Of a stretch of 64,000 nucleotides of DNA, positions 44,837-53,139 are shown in pieces (position 1 is the stretch's first letter; each line of letters starts with the position of its first letter). Under the pieces are notes generated by a model. The model made no database searches, had not been told where the DNA came from, and saw nothing but the letters and a program-made list of their open reading frames with translations. The DNA lies in NCBI RefSeq assembly GCF_018613415.1, contig NZ_JAGGQG010000030.1, forward strand, positions 1-64,000, read 5' to 3'. This stretch comes from Bacillus sp. ISL-18 (GTDB lineage Bacteria; Bacillota; Bacilli; Bacillales; Cytobacillaceae). The position numbers and the translations under genes are program-made.

Positions 44837-45724
44837 ATGGACAAATATATTAAAATACCTGATACAAATAGCACCATTGTAATACAAGGCTTTATGTTTG
44901 GAGTGGAAAAACCGGGCTGGAAATTAGAGGACCATCATCATGATATTTTTGAATTAACTCTGTGTACGGAGGGATCCGCCCTACAATGGTTTAATGAGGA
45001 ATGTATCGAGTTTAATAAAGGTGATTGGATTTTCCTTAGGCCAGGGGTTAGACATAAAACGATAAATATTGGTGAAAGTCCTTTTTCTTATTTGGCCGTT
45101 CATTTCGATATTGATGATCTTCCACTAAGAAAATTGTTAAAAAATTCGATTCTTAACCATATTACACATCAAACAGCAATGGAAACCCAGTTAGCAAAAT
45201 ATACATCAGAAATTGACCTTCTCATCCAAAAAATATTATTTAACAAAAACTACATCCTAACTGATCAAGATATCATTTTAACCGTGACAGAGGTGGATAA
45301 ATTACTATTTCAAGCAAATGTCATGGCTGTAATATCTGAATACATAAAACTGATTGAAAAGAATAACCAGACTGCCCAAGAAACCAACTTTACCAAACAA
45401 CAGTTCGAGATTGCTGATGAAATGAAAGCTTTATTAGAAAACAACGTTATTGGCTCCTTAAATATAAATGATATATCCGAGACCTTAGGATACAGTCGCA
45501 GCCACTGTACTCGTATTTTCACACAAGTCTATGGAAGTTCTCCAAGACAGTACTATACCAATTTAAAAATTAAAAAAGCGAAAGAATTGTTGTTGTTAAC
45601 GAATAAAGGGATTGATGAAATTTCCTCTGATTTAGGTTTTTCATCTTTATTTCATTTTAGTAGACAATTTAAACGCTGGACTTCCAAATCCCCTTCTGAA
45701 TATAGAATGAATCCGACAAGATAA
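44837..45724 (+). CDS. AraC-family transcriptional regulator of operon B
   Basis: 295 residues. An N-terminal cupin-like sensor (residues about 25-95: HHHDIFELTLCTEGSALQWF, GDWIFLRPGVRHK) precedes a double helix-turn-helix AraC domain at about 195-295 (INDISETLGYSRSHCTRIFTQVYG and IDEISSDLGFSSLFHFSRQFKRW). GGAGG lies ten bases before the ATG. It is divergent from operon B and probably activates it when the sugar binds. Confidence 0.9.
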   Translation: MDKYIKIPDTNSTIVIQGFMFGVEKPGWKLEDHHHDIFELTLCTEGSALQWFNEECIEFNKGDWIFLRPGVRHKTINIGESPFSYLAVHFDIDDLPLRKLLKNSILNHITHQTAMETQLAKYTSEIDLLIQKILFNKNYILTDQDIILTVTEVDKLLFQANVMAVISEYIKLIEKNNQTAQETNFTKQQFEIADEMKALLENNVIGSLNINDISETLGYSRSHCTRIFTQVYGSSPRQYYTNLKIKKAKELLLLTNKGIDEISSDLGFSSLFHFSRQFKRWTSKSPSEYRMNPTR

Positions 45725-45771
45725 AAAAACTTCAAATCATGGAAAGCTCACCGATGACCTACGAACGTGAA

Positions 45772-45803
45772 GAGGCACCTTAATGTTTCCATTAAGATGC
45801 CTC
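45772..45803 (+). terminator. Terminator of the AraC gene
   Basis: GAGGCACCTTAATG / CATTAAGATGCCTC with one mismatch, 4-base loop, followed by CATTATTTTTTT. Confidence 0.85.
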
Positions 45804-45888
45804 CATTATTTTTTTCGTTTTCTCGAACTAGTGGCAACTGCTTAAAAAGCTTTTCGTTTGCCATCTACTAGGTCAAATGAATGAAATT

Positions 45889-46740
45889 CTACTCTGCCCC
45901 TAAATCTTTCAGAAATTCATAACTTTGCATAACTGCTTCATCTCCAGCAATTTCCAAAGTAGTATGTCCATTGAATCCATTAGCGACAAGCGAGTCAAAA
46001 ACCCCTTTAATATCGATTACCCCTGTCCCAAGTGCGATCGTACTCATGCCACATCCAAACTGTGTACCTCGCACAGTTTCCATCTCAGCAGGCAGGTCCT
46101 TCCAATGAACATGTTTAATTTTACTTGCAAATTTTTGAGTAAACTCTACCGGATCAGTCCCTCCCAGCCAACAATTTCCTGTATCTAGGTTGATTCCAAG
46201 GTGATCAGGGTTGCCAAGTCCGTGGATTAATTTTTCAAGACTGGAAATAGAATCGGTTAATTCGCCATGTGGTTCTAAAAGGAGAGTCACACCGTAGTCT
46301 TTAGCTATTCGGAGAGGTTCATGCAACTTCTCGATAACAGTAAAAATCTTCTGATCTTCTGTCAACCGATGCCCAAACTCGGTTGTTGGCTCCCCTTCAG
46401 TCGTGATGACATGCTCTACACCAGCTGCAGCTGCTGAACGAATCGCTTTAATTATCTGAGAAGTACCGTAACGCCAAGGGGCAGTTGGATCAAGTAAATT
46501 AGCATGTGCACAAAAAGTGGTGATAGTAAGTCCTTCCCTTTCGAACATTCGTTTCAAATCGTAGGGGTTTCCATCTAAACTTGCTGTCGCAGCAAAACCA
46601 AACTCGACTCCGAGCTGTGCCCCATCGCGATTATCTGTTACATCGGCATAACGGAACCCCATTTCTCGAATGCGCTTTAATTGATGCTCCAATACTGAAA
46701 AAGGATCTACTAAAGCAAAGCAACCAACTGTTATAGCCAT
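45889..46740 (-). CDS. Sugar phosphate isomerase/epimerase-like TIM-barrel protein
   Basis: 283 residues, xylose-isomerase-like TIM barrel. Metal-binding style segments: GVTLLLEPHGEL (Glu), GINLDTGNCWLGGTDP (Asp), IKHVHWKDLP (His) and GHTTLEIAGDE (Glu). AAGGGGG precedes the ATG. It is on the minus strand beyond the AraC gene and may belong to the operon B pathway, although it has its own upstream region. Confidence 0.87.
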   Translation of the reverse strand: MAITVGCFALVDPFSVLEHQLKRIREMGFRYADVTDNRDGAQLGVEFGFAATASLDGNPYDLKRMFEREGLTITTFCAHANLLDPTAPWRYGTSQIIKAIRSAAAAGVEHVITTEGEPTTEFGHRLTEDQKIFTVIEKLHEPLRIAKDYGVTLLLEPHGELTDSISSLEKLIHGLGNPDHLGINLDTGNCWLGGTDPVEFTQKFASKIKHVHWKDLPAEMETVRGTQFGCGMSTIALGTGVIDIKGVFDSLVANGFNGHTTLEIAGDEAVMQSYEFLKDLGAE

Positions 46741-46947
46741 CTTAAAAGCCCCCTTTTTTTCAGAATAGTTTGTCCAACTCGATTTCTATTTTAACAGTTA
46801 GTCTGCATATTAAAATGTCAATTTGGTTCAAGTATTTTACCATTTGTAGCGTGACTTTATTTATACGGAAGACACTCAATCAATAATTACGCTAAAAAAG
46901 ACCCCACTCTTTGTAAGAAGGAATCTTTGAGCATAGTGCATATAAAA

Positions 46948-46980
46948 GTGCCTGTCACCACTGCAGGTGGTGACAGGCAC
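46948..46980. repeat. Palindromic element GTGCCTGTCACC type
   Basis: GTGCCTGTCACCAC and its exact inverse flank a 5-base loop TGCAG. It starts four bases from the stop codon of the dipeptidase gene. I recall this palindrome as dispersed in many Bacillaceae genomes. Four T residues on the minus-strand side could also let it end transcription. Confidence 0.8.
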
Positions 46981-46984
46981 CATT

Positions 46985-48352
46985 TTACTTATTAAGAAGT
47001 TCGAAAAAGGAACAAATGGTTAAGATTCCTTTATCAAAGTTTTCCAAGTTAAAATGTTCATTCGGGGCATGAAGATTTTCATCCGGTAAACCGAATCCCA
47101 TTAAGACCACAGGCACATTTAGAGATTGGTTAAAGTCAGATACAATCGGAATCGAACCGCCTTCTCTTTTATAAACGGGTGCTTTTCCATAGACGTTTTC
47201 ATATGCTTCGGCCGCTTTTTGGATCATCGGGCTGTCAATCGGCGTTAAAAATGGATTACCCGTATCTTGTAAGGAAACTTCCACCGTACATCCGTTTGGT
47301 GCGTGTTCTTCCAAATGCTTTTTGATCAATTGCTGAATCTTTTCAGGGTTTTGATTGTGGACGAGACGGCAGGTGATTTTGGCATGCGCCTCATTCGGGA
47401 TAACCGTTTTTGTCCCTTCTCCCCGAAATCCGCCCCACAAGCCGTTGATTTCTAAGGTTGGCCGGGAACTAATTCTTTCAGGATAAGGAAAATTGTTTTC
47501 TCCTCCGGTTAAGTCGGTTAACCCTAACGATTTTTTAAGCTTTTCTTCATCAAAACCCAGTGCTTTAATTTGTTCTTTTTCATATTCTGTCAGTTCGACG
47601 ACATCATCATAAAAATGGTCAACTCTTACTTTGCCGTTTTCATCATGAAGGGTCGAAAGAAGCTGGACCAGTAGATGGTTAGCGTTCTGAACTCCCCCGC
47701 CAAACATACCCGAATGCAAATCAGAATTAGCGGTTTTAAGAGAAAATTCCAAGGCACATAGACCTCTTAAAGAATAGGTGATGGCTGGGACGCCTCTATC
47801 CCACATATCCGAATCAGAAATAATCACTACATCACAGGATAACTTTTCTTTATTCTCGGCTAAAAATGGCGGAAGATGTGGACTTCCGATTTCTTCTTCT
47901 CCTTCAATGCAAAATTTAACGTTTACTGGTAATTTACCTTCTACCTTCAATAGCGTTTCGACTGCTTTAATATGTAAAAATGTCTGCCCTTTGTCGTCGG
48001 TTGCCCCTCTCGCATAGATCTTCTCATCACGGATCGTTGGTTCAAATGGAGGAGTTTCCCATAAATGAACAGGGTCAACGGGCTGTACGTCATAATGGCC
48101 GTACACTAAGACTGTCGGAGCATCTTCCTGATGAAGCCAGTCCCCATAGATAATCGGATGGCCTTTTGTATGAATGATTTCAACATGTTCGATTCCAATG
48201 CTTTCTAATTTATTGGCAATCCATGAAGCTGCTTTTTGGATGTCCTCTTTATGCTCAGATAAGGAACTTATGCTGGGAATCCTGAGCAGTTCTTTTAATT
48301 CCTCGACATTTTGCTGATGGTTTTCGGATAATAACTCGGATAAGTGACTCAT
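46985..48352 (-). CDS. M20-family dipeptidase
   Basis: 455 residues. Binuclear zinc peptidase signatures: VYGHYDVQPVDP (His and Asp), ARGATDDKGQ (bridging Asp), EGEEEIGSP (catalytic Glu and ligand Glu), SDSDMWDRG, and a late His in ENLHAPNEHF. The lid/dimerisation insert is at about 200-330 (SDLHSGMFGGGVQNA). The carnosinase-like branch hydrolyses dipeptides and similar amide bonds in the cytoplasm. AAAGGTGAG precedes the ATG. Confidence 0.9.
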   Translation of the reverse strand: MSHLSELLSENHQQNVEELKELLRIPSISSLSEHKEDIQKAASWIANKLESIGIEHVEIIHTKGHPIIYGDWLHQEDAPTVLVYGHYDVQPVDPVHLWETPPFEPTIRDEKIYARGATDDKGQTFLHIKAVETLLKVEGKLPVNVKFCIEGEEEIGSPHLPPFLAENKEKLSCDVVIISDSDMWDRGVPAITYSLRGLCALEFSLKTANSDLHSGMFGGGVQNANHLLVQLLSTLHDENGKVRVDHFYDDVVELTEYEKEQIKALGFDEEKLKKSLGLTDLTGGENNFPYPERISSRPTLEINGLWGGFRGEGTKTVIPNEAHAKITCRLVHNQNPEKIQQLIKKHLEEHAPNGCTVEVSLQDTGNPFLTPIDSPMIQKAAEAYENVYGKAPVYKREGGSIPIVSDFNQSLNVPVVLMGFGLPDENLHAPNEHFNLENFDKGILTICSFFELLNK

Positions 48353-48604
48353 GTTCTCACCTTTTCTTTTTATTTACTATTGTTATTTTATACAAAAATT
48401 AGAAAGAATACCTACAATTAGCTCTGAAACAATTTAAGCTTGTTGCTTTTGGACCTTATTAAGGACCATCTACTATGTTCCAAGGCAATTTTCGCAAACG
48501 TTTTTATCTTACAAAGAGATGCCACGAAGCATTTAATATCACGGACTGATAAACTTTTACGAAAAACAACAATTTAAGCGAAAATATCCTTTATTCAAAA
48601 CAAA

Positions 48605-48623
48605 AAGCTGCCAATGGCAGCTT
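48605..48623 (-). terminator. Terminator of the L-serine dehydratase gene
   Basis: AAGCTGCCA / TGGCAGCTT almost loopless hairpin; the minus-strand exit is TTTTTGTTTTG, 30 bases past the stop codon. Confidence 0.85.
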
Positions 48624-48652
48624 GAACCTCAGGTGAATGTACCTTTTTCTTC

Positions 48653-50212
48653 TTATGGTAAATGCACTATTAGAATATCTTCTAAGATTGCAAGTTCTTT
48701 TTTCAAAATTGGAATGATAGTGGTAACGGATCTTTCATCCACCTCACAAATGGTAACAGCTGATCCGCCTTTTTTAGCCCGTTCTAGTCCCAAACGGGCG
48801 ATATTATACCCATGCTTATTAAGAATATTCGATAAGTCCGCAAGAAATCCTCGTTTGTCAATATGACGGATCACAAGTGTCGGCCGCTCACCCGAGAATT
48901 TTAACGGGTAATCATCCAATTCTTGAACCTCCACTTTTCCACCACCTAATGAACTTGCCAATATTTTGATCCTTCTTGTTTCTCCTTCCAATTCAATGAG
49001 AACCGTATTAGGATGGTAACTTCCTAATATTCTTTTGGTAAATTCGTAAGATAAATCATTTTGCTCTGCCAACTGTTTTGCATGGGGTACTTTTTCATCA
49101 CTCGTTGCCAACCCGAGTACCCCTGCTAATAAAGCTACATCTGTCCCATGGCCTTCATAAGTTTCCGCAAATGAGCCCATTAAGGAGAACTTCACATGAA
49201 CAGGTTTTTCATTTAATAACTGATTGGCAATACTGCCGATGCGAACGGCGCCTGCGGTATGGGAACTAGAGGGACCGACCATAATCGGGCCAATAATTTC
49301 ATACGCACTCTGATATTTTGCCGGCTGACTTACTGTTTTCCTATTAAACACTTTTCCCATTAGTTTCTTGCCAGTTGGAGTTCCTGCCAGACCTCCTATT
49401 CCCGTTTCCCTTAATGATTCCGGCATTTGTTGTCCTACTTCGTGCATCACATAAATCACTTCATCGGGTGGGATCACACTATTGACGCCTGCTAACGCCA
49501 TATCCGCTGCCGCTTGCGCCGTGATGGCATGCAGCCCATTTCTGATAATGCAAGGAATTTCTACTAGTCCGGCCACTGGATCGCAAACCAGCCCTAGGGA
49601 ATTCTTTAATGCGATCCCCACCGCATTTCCGACTTGGGATGGTGTTCCCCCTGCTAATTCAACCAACGTACCTGCTGCCATCGCTGTTGCCGATCCCACT
49701 TCTGCCTGACATCCGCCCGCGGCTCCAGAAATGGATGCTTTATTCGCAATAACTAATCCAAGGGCAGAAGCTGTGAACATAGAAAGAACAATCTCTTCAC
49801 GTTTAAATCTTCCACTTTCCAGAGCATGAATAAGAACAGCCGGTAATATGCCAGCTGAACCTGCTGTAGGTGTGGCAACAATCCGCCCCATGGCTGCATT
49901 GACTTCAGACACGCTCAGCGCGTAGGAAAGGGTATCTAATGTTTTGGGGGCGATAAACGACATCCCTTTTCGAGCATAGAGTTTCATACGATATCCATCC
50001 CCGCCTGTCAAACCGGTCCAAGACTTCACAGGACTTTCTGTCCCTTTTCGTACCGCTTCCTCCATTACACCTAATTGCTCCAACATTTTCTCCAATAATT
50101 GATGCGTAGGAATCCCCTTTTGTTCTTCTTCTGTTTTTAACATGATCTGAGCGATGGTTGTGTTCCCCTTTTCTGCCAGTTCGATTAATTCTTTTAAAGA
50201 AGTAAAGGACAT
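48653..50212 (-). CDS. Iron-sulfur L-serine dehydratase, alpha and beta domains fused in alpha-beta order
   Basis: 519 residues from the ATG at 50212 with AAGGAG eight bases upstream. Residues about 1-290 match the alpha chain: TPTAGSAG (114-121) and cysteines C168, C210 and C221 as [4Fe-4S] ligands (GGCQAEVG, GLVCDPVAGLVEIPC). Residues about 303-519 match the beta chain: IIGPIMVGPSSSHTAG and a C-terminal ACT domain from about 445. It deaminates L-serine to pyruvate and ammonia. B. subtilis has two separate genes and E. coli SdaA has the beta part first, so the order here is notable. It has its own terminators on both sides. Confidence 0.93.
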   Translation of the reverse strand: MSFTSLKELIELAEKGNTTIAQIMLKTEEEQKGIPTHQLLEKMLEQLGVMEEAVRKGTESPVKSWTGLTGGDGYRMKLYARKGMSFIAPKTLDTLSYALSVSEVNAAMGRIVATPTAGSAGILPAVLIHALESGRFKREEIVLSMFTASALGLVIANKASISGAAGGCQAEVGSATAMAAGTLVELAGGTPSQVGNAVGIALKNSLGLVCDPVAGLVEIPCIIRNGLHAITAQAAADMALAGVNSVIPPDEVIYVMHEVGQQMPESLRETGIGGLAGTPTGKKLMGKVFNRKTVSQPAKYQSAYEIIGPIMVGPSSSHTAGAVRIGSIANQLLNEKPVHVKFSLMGSFAETYEGHGTDVALLAGVLGLATSDEKVPHAKQLAEQNDLSYEFTKRILGSYHPNTVLIELEGETRRIKILASSLGGGKVEVQELDDYPLKFSGERPTLVIRHIDKRGFLADLSNILNKHGYNIARLGLERAKKGGSAVTICEVDERSVTTIIPILKKELAILEDILIVHLP

Positions 50213-50258
50213 ATAACGTACTCCTTTCCTAGTAGTCACTCATATTATTCCTTATAAA

Positions 50259-50298
50259 TACTTTTGCCCTTCCACCTTATAGTAGAAGGGCAAAAGTA
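50259..50298 (-). terminator. Terminator of the amidohydrolase gene
   Basis: TACTTTTGCCCTTC / GAAGGGCAAAAGTA, 14-bp perfect stem with a 12-base loop, 27 bases past the amidohydrolase stop. It separates that operon from the serine dehydratase gene. Confidence 0.8.
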
Positions 50299-50325
50299 AT
50301 GGAATTCATCTTTTATACGAAATTA

Positions 50326-51768
50326 TTATTTGCTTGCTACCATCAATTTCGGAGGCATCAAACCTGAAGGAATCAGTGATTCATACGTTTGACCATCAAG
50401 CGTTTCATTTAATTCTCTTTTGGCGTTTTCAATTAATTCGGGATTCTTGAGTGCAGAAATAGCTGTACAAGCGATCGCTTTTCCTGCGAGTAGCATGGCA
50501 TCGTGTGCATACTCTTCTTTGCCTTGTGCGACAACTTGCCACGTATGAAACGGGGTACCAAACGCCCAAGTTGACGTGACACATTGTGCAGTGGGAACAT
50601 TCCAGCTGACGTCAGCTACATCCGTCGAACCACTCATAAAACTGACCTTTTCGGAAAAAGGAACAACAAAATCGGCAATAGGTCGTTCAGCGAACCTTCT
50701 TGCCATGTCTTTACCGACAGTGGCTGCAGCACTTTGTTTCTCTTCCTCTGTCAAAGTGGCATACATCTCGTGTGCAAAATCGATACTCGAATCTGTTACA
50801 CTTGGAAAACCTAATTCTTGCATATGCTGATGCATTACTTTTTCAAGTGTCAGGTTTGGAATTAAATTATGGCAGGATCCCTGTATACTGTGCTCCATTG
50901 CTGTTTGTGTCATCAGTGCTGCACCACGTGCGCAATCTACCACTCGATCAAATAAATCTCTTACCTGATTGGGCTTGGGTGCTCGAATTAAATAGGTCAC
51001 CTCTGCCTCAGATTGCACCACATTCGGTGCTAACCCGCCTGTATTGGTTACGGCATAATGGATGCGGGCCTCGTCAACCATATGTTCTCTCATATAATTG
51101 ACGCCCACATTCATCAGTTCAACGGCATCGAGGGCACTTCTGCCCAGGTGTGGAGCCGCACCAGCATGGGCACTTCTGCCCGAAAAATTAAAATCCACAT
51201 GAATGACGGCGTTTGAGGTGGAATGCATGACAGCGTTCATTGTTGCCGGATGCCAAGAGAAAGCCACATCAACGTCCTTAAACAGCCCGTCCCTTGCCAT
51301 AAACGTTTTGCCATAGCCGCTTTCTTCTGCTGGACACCCATAATATCTTACAGTTCCTTCCATTTGATTCTCATCCATATATTCTTTAATGGCGATTGCT
51401 GCGGAAAGTGCACCAACCCCCAATAGATTATGCCCACATCCATGTCCATTTCCATTCACCGATACAGGGTTAAAATTTGTACTGCCTGCTTGCTGACTCA
51501 GCCCCGCTAAGGCATCAAATTCACCAAGTACCGCAATGATTGGGTGCCCCTTGCCAAATGAACCAATAAAGCCGGTTTCCAACCCCGCCACTCCCCTAAT
51601 TACAGAGAATCCTTCATTTGTTAATGTTTGACAAAGTATATCAGCCGAGTGAAATTCTTCAAACCGTGTTTCTGCAAATTCCCAGATTTGATCACTGACA
51701 TTTGTAAACAGAGAACGTTTACTCTCAATGATTTTTGCTATTTTTTCTGTTAAATTCAACTTGTCCAT
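50326..51768 (-). CDS. AbgB-like M20 amidohydrolase (aminobenzoyl-glutamate hydrolase type)
   Basis: 480 residues. M20 metal site pieces: GNGHGCGHNLLG, GCPAEESGYGKTFMAR, FSWHPATMNAV, and a dimerisation domain with FNFSGRSAHAGAAPHLGRSALDAVELM. This branch (AbgB, HmrA-like) cleaves p-aminobenzoyl-glutamate or other N-acyl amino acids. It follows the MFS transporter by three bases, so the pair is an operon for uptake and hydrolysis of one compound. The binding site before the ATG is unusually close (AGGAG directly adjacent). Confidence 0.88.
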   Translation of the reverse strand: MDKLNLTEKIAKIIESKRSLFTNVSDQIWEFAETRFEEFHSADILCQTLTNEGFSVIRGVAGLETGFIGSFGKGHPIIAVLGEFDALAGLSQQAGSTNFNPVSVNGNGHGCGHNLLGVGALSAAIAIKEYMDENQMEGTVRYYGCPAEESGYGKTFMARDGLFKDVDVAFSWHPATMNAVMHSTSNAVIHVDFNFSGRSAHAGAAPHLGRSALDAVELMNVGVNYMREHMVDEARIHYAVTNTGGLAPNVVQSEAEVTYLIRAPKPNQVRDLFDRVVDCARGAALMTQTAMEHSIQGSCHNLIPNLTLEKVMHQHMQELGFPSVTDSSIDFAHEMYATLTEEEKQSAAATVGKDMARRFAERPIADFVVPFSEKVSFMSGSTDVADVSWNVPTAQCVTSTWAFGTPFHTWQVVAQGKEEYAHDAMLLAGKAIACTAISALKNPELIENAKRELNETLDGQTYESLIPSGLMPPKLMVASK

Positions 51769-51771
51769 CTC

Positions 51772-53001
51772 CTATCCTACATGTTGACTAGTTAACTCAA
51801 TTTGTTTTTTTGGCCGAATTGTAAATAATGAACCTGCACATAAAAGAGCAAAGATAACTAGCATAATAAATGCTGCATTGTATGAACCATTAAAGGCATC
51901 CACTAAAAACCCAATTAACATCGGTGTTAGGACACCTGCAAACTGCGCACCTGTATTAATAAAACCATTTGCCGTCCCCACCACTTCTTCTGGAAGAATC
52001 TTCAAAGGGACAGTGGTAATCAAAATAATATTAAATGAGAATAAAACTGTAATGATACTTTGGTAGATTACAAACATCGTAATGGTAGGCGCAAAAGCCA
52101 TGAGGAGGAGTGAACCCGCCGATATTATCGCAAAAACCGCTGCCAATAGCTTATCCTTCCCCTCGGGTAATTTATCTAAGACATATCCACTTAAAAACAT
52201 CGCTAAAACACCTGCGAGCGGAGGAATAGCAGATACGTAACCAACCGATGTTAAATCGAGCCCTTTTACCTTCACTAAGTATGTTGGCATCCATGCAGTT
52301 AATCCCCAGTTCACTGCGTAAATACTAAAATAAGCAATAAACAAATTCCAGATCATCGGTGTCTTCAATACATCTTTTAAAGGCTGTTTCTTTTTACTAG
52401 AGGTTTTCTCTCCTCCTACACTAGTCTTTGTTTGTTCCTTAAGAAAGAAAACAAACAATAGGGTAATGACGATTCCGATTACACCAACTGAGTGAAATAT
52501 ACTTCTCCACCCAATGCCTTGTATGAGATGTGTTCCTACAATTGGGGTCAAAACCCCCATTATGGTTCCAGAAGAGAGCATAATAGACATGGCGCGACTC
52601 CGCTCATTGATTGGAAACCAACCAGCTATTCCTTTTGACGCAGATGGAAAGAAACTTCCTTCCCCAATTCCAAACAGAAAGCGGATGAAAATCATCGATA
52701 ATAAGGACCATGCAAAGCCTGTAAAGACGGTAAAGATGGACCAAGCCAGTAAGGCGGTAATAATGATTTTCCGGAAACCGAATCGATCGGCGAGCCATCC
52801 ACCTGGAATCTGCATGATGGCATACCCAGCAAAGAAACTACTTAATACAATTCCTGTCTCGGATGCACTAAAGTGTAAATCATTTGAAATACCTAAAATA
52901 GCATAATTCATAATAAAGCGATCAAAATTCCCTAATGACCATCCTAGAAAAAGCATGGTGATAATAATATACTTCCAATTTTGCTGTACTCTCGTTACCA
53001 T
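51772..53001 (-). CDS. MFS transporter, anion:cation symporter type
   Basis: 409 residues from the ATG at 53001, preceded by GGGGGTAGG; the frame is open to 53019. Twelve membrane spans. ACS-type features: GNFDRFIMNYAI in TM1, GGWLADRFGFRK after TM2, RFLFGIGEGSFFPSASKGIAGWFPINERSRAMS. Members take up organic anions such as hexuronates, phthalate-like aromatics or acylated amino acids. Coupled with the AbgB-like hydrolase. Confidence 0.9.
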   Translation of the reverse strand: MVTRVQQNWKYIIITMLFLGWSLGNFDRFIMNYAILGISNDLHFSASETGIVLSSFFAGYAIMQIPGGWLADRFGFRKIIITALLAWSIFTVFTGFAWSLLSMIFIRFLFGIGEGSFFPSASKGIAGWFPINERSRAMSIMLSSGTIMGVLTPIVGTHLIQGIGWRSIFHSVGVIGIVITLLFVFFLKEQTKTSVGGEKTSSKKKQPLKDVLKTPMIWNLFIAYFSIYAVNWGLTAWMPTYLVKVKGLDLTSVGYVSAIPPLAGVLAMFLSGYVLDKLPEGKDKLLAAVFAIISAGSLLLMAFAPTITMFVIYQSIITVLFSFNIILITTVPLKILPEEVVGTANGFINTGAQFAGVLTPMLIGFLVDAFNGSYNAAFIMLVIFALLCAGSLFTIRPKKQIELTSQHVG

Positions 53002-53102
53002 ATACCTACCCCCTATCAAATTTAGTAATGTGATGTTATCCTAAATATAAAAAATTCTGACTATTTATACAATGTTCAAATGTACACCATTCATGTAAAA
53101 TT

Positions 53103-53120
53103 AGTGTAGTTATATACACT
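53103..53120. promoter_or_regulatory. Short palindrome before the GAF/PucR regulator gene
   Basis: AGTGTA-GTTATA-TACACT lies 20 bases before the start codon and just before the AGGAGGG site. It could be an autoregulatory operator or a leader hairpin. Confidence 0.35.
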
Positions 53121-53139
53121 CTAAATAGGAGGGATCCTT

